Assembly: GCA_013695335.1 (NCBI GenBank)
Contig: JACDAR010000138.1
Span: forward strand, 1 to 9,993
Length of the DNA: 9,993 nucleotides
Direction of reading: 5' to 3'
DNA from: Rubrobacter sp.
GTDB taxonomy: Bacteria; Actinomycetota; Rubrobacteria; Rubrobacterales; Rubrobacteraceae
How positions within the stretch are numbered: the first letter of the stretch is position 1; each line of letters begins with the position of its first letter. Below the pieces are notes generated by a model. It was not told the origin of the DNA, ran no database searches, and worked only from the letters and a program-made list of their open reading frames with translations. Positions 1 to 6,387 of this stretch are shown here, one piece after another. Position numbers and translations under genes: made by a program.

Positions 1-736
1 CGCGAGCCCGCTTCAGGCGGAGCATCAAAGAGATCGCGGAGACCGCGAAAGCGCCGAGGCCCATCCATCCCCCGACTACGCTGCACGTGTCCCACCAGCG
101 GTAGACTGGAACACCGCCGATGCTCCAGACGCCGAATGGATTGTCCACGCTGGCCTGGATGTACAGCGGTCCTGGCTTCAGCGCGTCGCCAGCGGCCAGA
201 AGCGCGCCCCCGGCGACGGATACCCAGGCCACGAGCCGCCACCATCGGGACGGCAATCGTCCCTCCGGGAACAGGAGGAACAGGAGCGCCCCGACCGGCA
301 TTATCACGGGAAAGGCTATCCACTGGGAGAGCCAGGCCATCGTCTCGACGCCCGGCAGTTCCACAGAGTAGGTAGACAGCGCGTACGTCGCGTACGAGTC
401 GGCGAAGATCTGAGCCGATAAAGACAGGCTCGCGAGGCAGAAGAGCCAGCCGATGGGATTTCCGGGACGGCGCGCTGCCACGAAAGCGCCGACCGTCGGG
501 AACATCAGCGTCAGCGCGCTGAAGACGAACGTCATGTACGGACCGTCGCCGTCGAGGTTAGGATTATCGAGCAAGGACAGCGCGTAGCCCAGGCTGAGCA
601 AAGTCAAACACAGTCCCCACACCGACCACGCGAGCCGCGCTGCGCCGCGAGCGCCGATCCCTAGCAGGAATCGCGGCGTGGCGCGTTCCGAGCCCCGGCT
701 CTCGGAGGAATCGTGCGCGATGGGATGTGTCGTCAT
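1..736 (-). CDS. N-terminal membrane part of a probable sensor histidine kinase (truncated by window edge)
   Basis: This frame is open from an ATG at 736 to the window edge (245 full codons), so the C-terminus is missing. The visible part is a membrane module with about six hydrophobic segments, near residues 34-55, 67-87, 95-117, 137-157, 164-184 and 217-240. Two motifs stand out: RRPGNPIGWLF (89-99) after the second helix and LFPEGRLPSRWWR (155-167) after the fourth. From knowledge of the family, this pair is common in the sensor regions of actinobacterial and Chloroflexi histidine kinases, where GAF or HisKA_3/HATPase domains follow. The kinase part lies outside the window, so that assignment is inference. 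A GAGGAG ribosome site (754-749) lies 12 bases before the ATG, and no better in-frame start is near. The gene is the last visible member of the minus-strand operon, 48 bases after the preceding stop. It could instead be a stand-alone membrane protein. Confidence 0.75.
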   Translation of the reverse strand, partial: MTTHPIAHDSSESRGSERATPRFLLGIGARGAARLAWSVWGLCLTLLSLGYALSLLDNPNLDGDGPYMTFVFSALTLMFPTVGAFVAARRPGNPIGWLFCLASLSLSAQIFADSYATYALSTYSVELPGVETMAWLSQWIAFPVIMPVGALLFLLFPEGRLPSRWWRLVAWVSVAGGALLAAGDALKPGPLYIQASVDNPFGVWSIGGVPVYRWWDTCSVVGGWMGLGAFAVSAISLMLRLKRAR

Positions 737-784
737 TGCCGGTCCCGGCTCCTCAGCGCAATCCTTGCAACACGAGTAATGATC

Positions 785-1396
785 TCATCCCAGACCGCTG
801 GGCGCATCCCCGGCTGCGTTCTCTCCACGGTCACGAGATCCCCTCGCTCCGGCGCCCCAGAGGGCGCGACCCAGCATCATCCAGCCCGCGCCCAGCATCC
901 CCGCCGCGAGCAGAGACGGCGCGAAGGGCGCGAAGCCGAAAATGGTTGGGCTATTGGCGACCGGCAAGAACAACGTCCATCCTACGGCCAGCGGCCACAC
1001 GCTCCAGGCTGGCAACACCTTTGCTCGCGGCAACGCGAAACCGAGCAGCACCACGCCGGCCGTGAGGCCCACGTACCCCAGGGCAAACAACCTCGTTCCG
1101 AACTCCGTAAGCCAGAGACCCTCGGCCAGGTTGCCGGCGGAGAACACCGTCGCGCCGATGGAGGACAGGACGTAGCCTGCCACCCCCAGTCTGCCACTCC
1201 GTCCCGCGTCCCGCACCATCGCTCCGGCCAGCGCGGGCAGGGTCGCCAACCCCGCCAGGCCGAGCGTTACGTGGCCGCCCAGGTTGCCCATCACCGGCGG
1301 CAGTAGCTCCGCCATTCCAGCGTAGCCAACGAAGTACAGCAGACCGGCCACGACGCTACTAGATCCGCTCCATCGAATCGGAGCCGGGGGCTTCAT
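785..1396 (-). CDS. Six-helix membrane protein, paralogue D of a tandem family
   Basis: A 203-residue hydrophobic protein with no function I recognise. About six membrane segments are visible, near residues 11-32, 41-61, 69-90, 101-121, 129-147 and 157-181, then a short polar tail rich in Gly, Arg and Asp. It shares three landmarks with the genes at 1393-2034, 2031-2618 and 3795-4367: an N-terminal IRWSG segment, a loop after the fourth helix of the LPR/LPA type (ALPRAKVLPAW), and a last helix with GAGWMMLGRALW. The GRLG before the third helix also matches. It is the most divergent copy at the N-terminus. The ATG overlaps the TGA of the preceding gene by four bases (ATGA), which points to translational coupling; the ribosome site (GGAAG) is weak. 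Cotranscription with the downstream kinase-like gene suggests a membrane or signalling role, but that is inference. Confidence 0.8.
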   Translation of the reverse strand: MKPPAPIRWSGSSSVVAGLLYFVGYAGMAELLPPVMGNLGGHVTLGLAGLATLPALAGAMVRDAGRSGRLGVAGYVLSSIGATVFSAGNLAEGLWLTEFGTRLFALGYVGLTAGVVLLGFALPRAKVLPAWSVWPLAVGWTLFLPVANSPTIFGFAPFAPSLLAAGMLGAGWMMLGRALWGAGARGSRDRGENAAGDAPSGLG

Positions 1397-2034
1397 GTCT
1401 CAACTTCCATGCTTTCCGCTGGCGCCGGCCGCCGAGCCGCGTCTCTCCCGCCGGACCAGAGTGCGAAACCCAACAGCACCCAGCCGGTCCCGAGCGTCAC
1501 CGCCATGACCAGGGAGAAGGCCAGGTCTGCCGACAAGAGTCCGGTGGAGTCGGCGAGGATGCCGCTCAGGATGCCGGCCGGAAACCAGATCATGAGCAAC
1601 GCTGCTCCCGGGCGCGGCAGCATTCCCGCTTTCAGGGTGGCTAAACCAAACACTGCGGACCCACCAGCGAGGGTGAGCGCCCCGAGCAGAAAAACGGTCC
1701 AGGAAACTTCCCTGCCGTTGCCCTCGGCACAGGGCTGATCTGTGAACAGCCAGAACTCTCCCACGGCGCCAACGAACATGAGGGCGAACCCGGCGAAAGT
1801 CAGGCCGAAGCCTAACCTCCCCGGCCACCCGTAGCGCCTCTCCTGCGAAGCGTGAAGCCCCACCGATCCCACCATCAGGAAGGGCAGCGAGAGCGCGAGC
1901 AGCCGATTGTAGAATTCGTAGTTCTCGTACAAGTAGGATCCAGGCTCCCCCCACTGAACGAACATCAGCTTGACCGAACACATCGCCCACACTACGCCAC
2001 CCAGGATTGCCGCCAGACCGCTCATACGGATCAC
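1393..2034 (-). CDS. Six-helix membrane protein, paralogue C of a tandem family
   Basis: A 213-residue membrane protein of unknown function. Helices lie near residues 5-25, 44-62, 74-97, 110-133, 142-162 and 169-193. The first begins IRMSGLAAILGGVVWAM, nearly the same as paralogue A (IRWSGLAAVLGGALW). A GRLG sits before the third helix, the loop after the fourth reads LKAGMLPRPGA, and the last helix contains GTGWVLLGFALW. The start is GTG at 2034: an AGGAGGT ribosome site lies six bases upstream, and the GTGA overlap with the preceding stop fits translational coupling. An internal ATG three codons later is less well placed. The loop after the third helix (about 98-110) is longer than in the paralogues and contains a Cys. 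Its tail ends in a charged segment overlapping the start of the next gene. Confidence 0.82.
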   Translation of the reverse strand: MIRMSGLAAILGGVVWAMCSVKLMFVQWGEPGSYLYENYEFYNRLLALSLPFLMVGSVGLHASQERRYGWPGRLGFGLTFAGFALMFVGAVGEFWLFTDQPCAEGNGREVSWTVFLLGALTLAGGSAVFGLATLKAGMLPRPGAALLMIWFPAGILSGILADSTGLLSADLAFSLVMAVTLGTGWVLLGFALWSGGRDAARRPAPAESMEVET

Positions 2035-2618
2035 GACTTTACCTCCTGGACTGTGAGGACCGCATCTTGCGCCGTCTCGCGCCTATCCGAGAAGAGCACG
2101 TATCCCGTCAGCAGCCAGCCGAGGGCGAAGAGCGTCCTGGGGACCAGGAAAAATAGTGGTCCGTCTCCCGCGCCGGAGAGGAAGAACCAGGCGAAGCCCG
2201 CCAGACCGGTGAGGAGCGGGACGAACCCCCAGTAGCGGGGCAACATACCTCTAAGCACGGCAGCGACGCCGAAAAGGAGCGCCCCGATCGTCAGGGCGAG
2301 GGCACCCAACACGACCATCAGGAACAGATCCACCCCGACCGCGAGGGACATGAAGGAGAACAGATGCCCGACGGCCAGCATCACTATGCCCACGAAGGAT
2401 ATTCCGAGGCCGGTATTCCCGAGCCTGCCTGAGATCGGCGCGTAGCGGACGTATAGCGCCGCGAGGCCCACGAGCCACGCCGCGAAGCCCACGAGCATGA
2501 AGTACACGAGGAGCGAGTCGTCGGGGTCAACGTATCCCCTGGCTTTGGTCATGGAGAATATGAGGGCGCCCAGCATCAGCGCCAGCCCGCCCACCCGGGT
2601 CCAACTCGACATCTGCAT
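2031..2618 (-). CDS. Six-helix membrane protein, paralogue B of a tandem family
   Basis: A 195-residue membrane protein of unknown function with helices near residues 8-24, 36-58, 66-90, 95-120, 129-149 and 155-177. Family landmarks are the N-terminal GGLALMLGALIF, GRLG before the third helix, the loop VLRGMLPRYWGFVPL, and a final helix with ALGWLLTGYVLF. The frame is open far upstream to 3104, but that part is only the other frame of the small gene at 2645-3115. The real start is the ATG at 2618, where GGAGG lies six bases upstream and the N-terminus (MQMSS) matches the MQTSS of paralogue A. It lies 26 bases after the preceding stop and overlaps the next gene by four bases. A polar tail of about 18 residues follows the last helix. 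Confidence 0.85.
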   Translation of the reverse strand: MQMSSWTRVGGLALMLGALIFSMTKARGYVDPDDSLLVYFMLVGFAAWLVGLAALYVRYAPISGRLGNTGLGISFVGIVMLAVGHLFSFMSLAVGVDLFLMVVLGALALTIGALLFGVAAVLRGMLPRYWGFVPLLTGLAGFAWFFLSGAGDGPLFFLVPRTLFALGWLLTGYVLFSDRRETAQDAVLTVQEVKS

Positions 2619-2644
2619 GGCTTGCCTCCTCGTTCTCGCGACTT

Positions 2645-3115
2645 TCATTCGACCGGCTCGGGGTCTTGGGGAGTCGCGCCGCGCGGCCAGCGGACGGCAC
2701 CGGCCAGCAACATCGTGCCCACCACCAGCGACACCACTGCCGTGAGTAGGATGATCGCCTCCTCGCGGACATAATCCGGTCCCAGTCCACCGACAATGGC
2801 CTGCGCGACGGTCACGAGCCCCACGACGACGCCCTGGAGGATCATGAACGCGGCAACGAACAAGACCGGAGACAGCACTATGCCGGCAATCCGTGACATC
2901 GGCTCGCCGCCCATCGTCAGCCGCAATCCGGCGCCGGTGGAGCCGATCAAGATGAGGGCGAGACCGAGGGTGAAGAAGGCGCCCGCAGCGCCGGTGGCCG
3001 TCACCCGACCGTCGGTTGCGACGACGACGGAGAGCTTCGCGAGCCAGGCGATGCCCCCGAGGAAGAGAGCCGTTCCCGCGACAGCGATCCAGATCCGGCC
3101 CCACTTCGGAATCAA
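2645..3115 (-). CDS. Small four-helix membrane protein, unknown function
   Basis: A 156-residue hydrophobic protein that I do not recognise. Membrane segments are visible near residues 8-28, 43-66, 77-105 and 119-141, followed by an acidic, Pro-rich tail (TPQDPEPVE). It lacks the LPR loop and the terminal GW(V/L)LxG motif, so I do not place it in the A-D family beside it. The start is a TTG at 3115, supported by a strong AAAGGAGGG ribosome site nine bases upstream; no ATG or GTG is better placed. The site can pair with an adjacent CCTCC, described separately. The gene lies between sodC and paralogue B in the same direction, 64 bases after sodC and 26 bases before B, so cotranscription is likely, though a palindrome separates it from sodC. 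Confidence 0.72.
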   Translation of the reverse strand: MIPKWGRIWIAVAGTALFLGGIAWLAKLSVVVATDGRVTATGAAGAFFTLGLALILIGSTGAGLRLTMGGEPMSRIAGIVLSPVLFVAAFMILQGVVVGLVTVAQAIVGGLGPDYVREEAIILLTAVVSLVVGTMLLAGAVRWPRGATPQDPEPVE

Positions 3116-3118
3116 TAT

Positions 3119-3133
3119 GGAGGACCCTCCTTT
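3119..3133 (-). promoter_or_regulatory. Ribosome binding site with adjacent complementary CCTCC
   Basis: On the minus strand the sequence AAAGGAGGGTCCTCC precedes the TTG start at 3115. The GGAGG is an excellent Shine-Dalgarno site, and the CCTCC right after it is its exact complement. It could fold as a small GGAG/CTCC hairpin with a four-base loop, or pair between molecules, and so mask the site. The geometry is read directly from the sequence; control of translation is inference. A hairpin this short may be too weak to matter alone. Confidence 0.4.
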
Positions 3134-3142
3134 CCGCCGATG

Positions 3143-3174
3143 TTGCCGGGGCGGATCGCTAACCGCCCCGGCAA
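3143..3174. repeat. Palindromic REP-like element, copy 1 (12-bp stem)
   Basis: TTGCCGGGGCGG (3143-3154) and CCGCCCCGGCAA (3163-3174) are perfect inverted repeats around an eight-base loop. The element begins five bases after the sodC stop codon. Its core read on the minus strand, GGGCGGTTAGCGATCCGCCC, differs from the palindrome at 6368-6387 at only two positions. It therefore looks like a dispersed intergenic repeat rather than a one-off terminator. No run of T follows on the minus strand, so a classical rho-independent terminator is unlikely. It could protect the sodC mRNA 3' end or dampen read-through to the next gene. Confidence 0.7.
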
Positions 3175-3179
3175 GACGT

Positions 3180-3761
3180 TTACTTGGCCTGGATCACGCC
3201 GCACGCTATGCGGGCGCCGCTGTTGCCGGTCGGGTCTGTCATCTGGTCATCTTCGCTTGCGTGGATGATGAGCGCGGACCCATCGGCGTCGAACAGGGAC
3301 TTCGGGCCTTCGAGCAGACTGATGCGGTCGTTATCAGCGTTCAGGATGCCGAGGCCGTTCTCGCGCACCTCCAGGTTCGGCAGGTCTCCACCGTGCGCGC
3401 CGGCCGGGTTTTCGAGCCCGTGCTGCTTCATCTCGGGGTTGAAGTGTCCCCCGGCGGTGGTGAAGGCTGCGGGATCGCACAGCCCGACGGCGTGTATGTG
3501 GATGCCGTGTTTGCCGGGCGTGAGGCCCCTCGTCCAGGCGAAGATCCTGACCTCTTCCTGTCTCTGGGTCAGCATAGCCGCCCCGATCGCATCCCCTTCG
3601 GCGTTCACGATCCGCGCGAAGGCGAACTTCGTGCCGGTCTGTTCCGCGACGGCCGAAGGCGAAACCATAAGCAACGCCACAATCCCCGCCATCAGGGCCA
3701 TGATCGCCGCCGCGATAACCGCCAGAACCTTTCGTCTATTCGTCATGTTGATCAACTCCAT
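3180..3761 (-). CDS. sodC: Exported Cu/Zn superoxide dismutase
   Basis: A 193-residue protein that converts superoxide to oxygen and hydrogen peroxide outside the cytoplasmic membrane. The family signature is complete. By alignment with human SOD1, H88, H90 and H167 are the copper ligands with bridging H106; H114, H123 and D126 bind zinc. C95 and C187 are placed for the conserved disulfide. Typical blocks are GKHGIHIHAVGLCD, AGGHFNP, AHGGDLPNL and the terminal GNSGARIACGVI. Residues 8-39 form a signal peptide: a basic stretch (NRRK), a hydrophobic core and an AVA cleavage site before E40. There is no lipobox Cys. The start at 3761 is supported by AAAGGAG seven bases upstream; the ATG five codons later is an alternative. 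The gene sits 33 bases after paralogue A and is followed at once by a palindrome. It is unusual to find it embedded in a run of unknown membrane proteins, which may share its envelope location. Confidence 0.95.
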   Translation of the reverse strand: MELINMTNRRKVLAVIAAAIMALMAGIVALLMVSPSAVAEQTGTKFAFARIVNAEGDAIGAAMLTQRQEEVRIFAWTRGLTPGKHGIHIHAVGLCDPAAFTTAGGHFNPEMKQHGLENPAGAHGGDLPNLEVRENGLGILNADNDRISLLEGPKSLFDADGSALIIHASEDDQMTDPTGNSGARIACGVIQAK

Positions 3762-3794
3762 CTTTCTGCTCCTTTCCTTGGCCGGGATTTCTGG

Positions 3795-4367
3795 TCATTG
3801 CACCCGCGCCGTGCGTACGGCGCGTTCATTTCCTGAGGCCCAGATGGCGACTCCGAGCACGACCCAACCTCCTCCCGACAACGCCCACACGGTCACCCCG
3901 GCGACGTTCCAGGGCGGCAGAGCGAGCGCCAGAATGCTCATGAAACCCATGACGAGCGGAAGAGCCTTCGCGCGTCCCAGCGTCCCTGACTCGATGATCG
4001 AACCGCCCAGGATCATCAGTCCCAGACCCAGAGGCAGCAACCCGATCATGATGCCCCACAGGAGATCTGAAAGCGTCCCTAGCGTCCAGAGGCCGAAGGA
4101 AAGGCTAATTCCCATCAGGCCGAGAGCCCCCATCAAGAACCCGGCGAGGAAAACCCGTCCCCTCTGCCCCGCCCGTCTCACGTCGAGCGCGTACAGTCCC
4201 GCCAGGCCGACCAGCAACAGCAGCGGCACGACGAAGAACATGTAGTCGGTGATGTCCCTGGCGTACGTGGTAACGTCATTCATCTCGTACAGCACTTTGG
4301 CGATCCACAGCGCCCCGCCCAGAACAGCCGCCAGTCCGCTCCACCGGATGAGGCTGGATGTTTGCAT
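3795..4367 (-). CDS. Six-helix membrane protein, paralogue A of a tandem family
   Basis: A 190-residue membrane protein of unknown function and the first gene of the minus-strand operon. Helices lie near residues 8-26, 43-62, 72-93, 101-122, 136-152 and 155-178. The N-terminal IRWSGLAAVLGGALW and the last helix GGGWVVLGVAIW define the family shared with the genes at 785-1396, 1393-2034 and 2031-2618. The loop after the fourth helix (SGTLGRAKALPL) corresponds to their LPR loops. I chose the ATG at 4367 because its MQTSS N-terminus matches paralogue B and a GAAGAG ribosome site lies about six bases upstream. A TTG at 4394 would add nine charged residues and has no visible ribosome site. It is divergent from the aldo/keto reductase gene across a 211-base region. 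Confidence 0.82.
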   Translation of the reverse strand: MQTSSLIRWSGLAAVLGGALWIAKVLYEMNDVTTYARDITDYMFFVVPLLLLVGLAGLYALDVRRAGQRGRVFLAGFLMGALGLMGISLSFGLWTLGTLSDLLWGIMIGLLPLGLGLMILGGSIIESGTLGRAKALPLVMGFMSILALALPPWNVAGVTVWALSGGGWVVLGVAIWASGNERAVRTARVQ

Positions 4368-4578
4368 GGCCTTCTCTTCTTTCACGCCGGTCAACTTACG
4401 GACAGCCTAAGAGGCCCGGTGTCCCGGCATCATGGGAGCGGAGTCCCGATCCGGCCGGGAAGATCCCGTCCCAGTTCGTCCCGGACATACTTGAGAGAAA
4501 GGCAACAGCGTCGGGCGGTACAATGTACTAAACATCTGTAGCGGACTTTTGGTAATAGATACAGGTCAGGGGTAGAAC
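4368..4578. promoter_or_regulatory. Divergent intergenic region between the two transcription units
   Basis: This 211-base gap must hold the promoters of both the minus-strand sodC operon and the plus-strand aldo/keto reductase gene. Near the minus-strand gene, 4431-4484 carries a cluster of GTCCCG-like words: GTCCCG at 4431, 4443 and 4478, ATCCCG at 4463 and GTCCCA at 4468. A short TCCCG/CGGGA inverted repeat lies around 4444-4460. These could be regulator sites, but no known operator is recognised. I cannot assign the minus-strand promoter with confidence. No small gene is supported here. Confidence 0.5.
4518..4528 (+). promoter_or_regulatory. Candidate -10 box within a GTACA-A-TGTAC inverted repeat
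   Basis: TACAAT (4519-4524) is a good actinobacterial -10 hexamer and lies 54 bases upstream of the aldo/keto reductase ATG, giving a plausible leader of about 45-50 bases. It is the centre of an 11-base inverted repeat, GTACA-A-TGTAC, which could also be an operator half-turn. The nearest TTGACA-like word, TTGAGA at 4491-4496, is 22 bases upstream, too far for a standard spacer, so the -35 is weak or absent. The same GTACAAT word recurs at 5627 and 7180. Confidence 0.4.
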
Positions 4579-5577
4579 ATGAAGTATCGCAACATCGCGG
4601 GCACGGACATAGGCGTCTCCGAAGTCGGCTTCGGACTATGGACGGTCTCCACTGGTTGGTGGGGCGAAGTGGACGAGAAGAAATCCGTCAACCTTCTGAG
4701 ACAGGCGTACGAGAAGGGCATCAACTACTTCGACACCGCAGACACATATGGTTCGGGTCTCGGGGAGACGATCCTGCGCGACGCTTTCGGGCACATGCGG
4801 GACGAGGTCGTGATCTCGACGAAGATCGGCTACGATTTCTACAATCACACAGCCCGCCGGGGCCAGCAGGAACGCCCGCAGGACTGGTCCGAGGACTTCA
4901 TCCGCTTCGCCCTTGATGAGAGCCTGAAGCGCCTCGGCACAGACTATATAGATTTCCTCCAGCTCCACAACACCAAGATGGACGCCGTCGAAGACGACGC
5001 TCTCTTCGCGCTAATGGACGAGTTCGAGGCGGAGGGCAAGGTGCGGGCCTACGGCGTCGCCCTTGGGCCGAAGATCGGGTGGCTCGAAGAGGGCGTGCAG
5101 GCTATGCGCGAGCGGGGAATAAGCGGCGTGCAGATGATCTACAACCTCCTTGAACAGGACCCCGGACGCGGCCTGATCGAAGCCGCCGGGGAGACGGATA
5201 CCAGCCTGATCGTACGGGTTCCCCACTCATCCGGGATGCTCGAAGGCCACTACGACGAGAACACAACCTTCGGCCCGAACGACCACCGCCGCCACCGCCC
5301 GAAAGAGTGGCTCATCGACGGCCTCAAGAAGGTGGATCAGCTATCGTTCCTCACCGAATCCGGTGAACGCATGCTCGGGCAGGCAGCCCTGAAATTCTGC
5401 CTCGCGTCGCCAGAGGTGGTCTCCACCCTGCCGAACATCTACGGCGAAGAGCAGTTGGATGAATTCGCCGCCGCACCAGATACCCCGGATCTCACGGACG
5501 AGGAACTGCGCTGGATCTCGGATCTGTACGAGGGCAACTTCGGGTTAGAGGCTGCGGGCGCAAGGTCTCAGGCTTAG
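4579..5577 (+). CDS. Aldo/keto reductase
   Basis: A 332-residue cytosolic NADPH-dependent oxidoreductase of the aldo/keto reductase superfamily, which reduces carbonyls with a TIM-barrel fold. The catalytic tetrad is complete: D52 and Y57 in FDTADTYGSG, K82 in STKIGYD, and H130 in FLQLHN. The N-terminal IAGTDIGVSEVGFGLWTVS and the C-terminal block QAALKFCLASPEVVSTLPNI (cofactor-binding side) are typical. Length fits the family. The start is supported by AGGGG (4568-4572) six bases upstream of the ATG. The substrate cannot be told from sequence; general family members detoxify aldehydes. It is divergent from the sodC operon and 64 bases upstream of the next gene, which appears to have its own promoter. 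Roughly residues 86-104 form a polar insert after the catalytic Lys strand (HTARRGQQERPQDWSE), which may belong to the substrate loop. Confidence 0.92.
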   Translation: MKYRNIAGTDIGVSEVGFGLWTVSTGWWGEVDEKKSVNLLRQAYEKGINYFDTADTYGSGLGETILRDAFGHMRDEVVISTKIGYDFYNHTARRGQQERPQDWSEDFIRFALDESLKRLGTDYIDFLQLHNTKMDAVEDDALFALMDEFEAEGKVRAYGVALGPKIGWLEEGVQAMRERGISGVQMIYNLLEQDPGRGLIEAAGETDTSLIVRVPHSSGMLEGHYDENTTFGPNDHRRHRPKEWLIDGLKKVDQLSFLTESGERMLGQAALKFCLASPEVVSTLPNIYGEEQLDEFAAAPDTPDLTDEELRWISDLYEGNFGLEAAGARSQA

Positions 5578-5627
5578 GCAAATACCTGATGACTGCCGCC
5601 TGAAGCCATATGCCCCTCACCCAATCG

Positions 5628-5633
5628 TACAAT
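5628..5633 (+). promoter_or_regulatory. -10 box of a probable leaderless promoter
   Basis: TACAAT (5628-5633) ends eight bases before the ATG at 5642. With the usual distance of six to eight bases from -10 to the start site, transcription would begin at or within a few bases of the ATG, giving a leaderless mRNA. No Shine-Dalgarno sequence is present between the box and the ATG, which agrees with that reading. A clear -35 hexamer is not seen at 16-18 bases upstream, so the exact promoter strength is uncertain. Confidence 0.5.
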
Positions 5634-5641
5634 AAAAGACC

Positions 5642-6367
5642 ATGAGCCGCCCCACAAAGCTCGTCCTGGACATCCTGCTCGGCGCTGTGGTCCCCATCCT
5701 GATCCTCGCGAAGCTGACGGACACGCTGGGGGCCGTGCCAACGTACCTGCTCGCCGCCCTGATACCCGTCGGCTGGGTCTTCGTGGACCTGTTCTTCATC
5801 ACCCGCCGCCTGAACTTCATCACGGGCTTCCTCGGCCTAAACGCGATGGTGCGCGGCATACTCGCCTTCTGGTTTGTGGACGGGCTCATGTATGCGATCA
5901 AGGACACCACAGGCAGCGTGATAGTAGTCCTCGTGTTCGGGGGATCCCTGGTAGTCGGGCATCCCGTGGTGCGGGCTTTCGCCGAACAGAGCCTCGACCC
6001 GCGCACGCCAGCCCAGGAATCGTCGCTGCAAGAACTCTTCCGCGAACGTCCGGTCGCCAGGGCTATGGCGTGGGGTACGGCCCTGCTCGCCCTCGTCAAC
6101 GCGTCCACGGGCGTGGTCAACTTCCTGCTCAACATCAGGATCGTCACCGCATCGTTCGGGACAGAGGCTTTCAACACCCAGGTGGCGCACGTGAACGCCA
6201 TAACCCGCATAGCCCTCGGCATCCCCGAGTTCGCGGCCTGGGGTATCGCCCTGTCGCTCGTCTACTACGCCATCTACACCAAGCTGCCAAGGGCTCCCGA
6301 AGACCTCGACTTCTGGGACCGCGTCGAGTTGCGCGAAGTCCCAACCAACGAAAAGCTGAAGCTGTAA
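5642..6367 (+). CDS. Multi-pass membrane protein, VC0807-like
   Basis: A 241-residue integral membrane protein. Its N-terminal pattern, a helix with LLGAVVPILILAKLTDTLG followed by a second helix and a DLFFITRRLN turn, resembles the VC0807 family of membrane proteins, whose function is not established. Helices lie near residues 8-25, 32-52, 62-85, 91-108, 142-166 and 186-212, with a cytosolic-looking polar linker at 112-140 and an acidic/basic tail. The ATG at 5642 has no ribosome site but lies right below a TACAAT box, so leaderless translation is likely. It precedes hemQ by 41 bases with a palindrome in between, so the two may be cotranscribed; a link to heme or porphyrin handling is conceivable but has no direct support. 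The family call is from recognition alone. Confidence 0.75.
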   Translation: MSRPTKLVLDILLGAVVPILILAKLTDTLGAVPTYLLAALIPVGWVFVDLFFITRRLNFITGFLGLNAMVRGILAFWFVDGLMYAIKDTTGSVIVVLVFGGSLVVGHPVVRAFAEQSLDPRTPAQESSLQELFRERPVARAMAWGTALLALVNASTGVVNFLLNIRIVTASFGTEAFNTQVAHVNAITRIALGIPEFAAWGIALSLVYYAIYTKLPRAPEDLDFWDRVELREVPTNEKLKL

Positions 6368-6387
6368 GGGCGGTTCGCGAACCGCCC
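6368..6387. repeat. Palindromic REP-like element, copy 2 (perfect 20-bp palindrome)
   Basis: GGGCGGTTCGCGAACCGCCC is a perfect palindrome that begins on the base after the stop codon of the preceding gene. It differs from the core of the element at 3143-3174 at only two positions, and both copies sit immediately downstream of a stop codon. No T-tract follows, so it is not a standard terminator. As RNA it can form a stable hairpin of about eight pairs with a four-base loop, between the stop codon and the hemQ ribosome site at 6396-6403. Confidence 0.72.

Noticed and set aside
2619..3104. Upstream extension of paralogue B as a 357-residue protein
   Set aside because: The extra part is Arg- and Gly-rich, is read in another frame of the small membrane gene at 2645-3115, and the ribosome site fixes the start at 2618.
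3143..3174. Rho-independent terminator after sodC
   Set aside because: The stem is strong, but no T-tract follows on the transcribed strand, and a near-identical palindrome occurs elsewhere, so a repeat is the better description.
2796..4245. Long plus-strand open frames over the sodC region
   Set aside because: They are antisense to sodC and its neighbour, whose domains, metal ligands and ribosome sites are clear. Long antisense frames are common at this GC content, and their translations show no recognisable motifs.
4368..4394. TTG at 4394 as start of paralogue A
   Set aside because: It has no ribosome site and adds charged residues absent from the paralogues; the ATG at 4367 gives an N-terminus matching paralogue B.
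5568..5603. Terminator after the aldo/keto reductase gene (TCAGGC/GCCTGA)
   Set aside because: The stem is six pairs with a 24-base loop and no T-tract; it is too weak to support.
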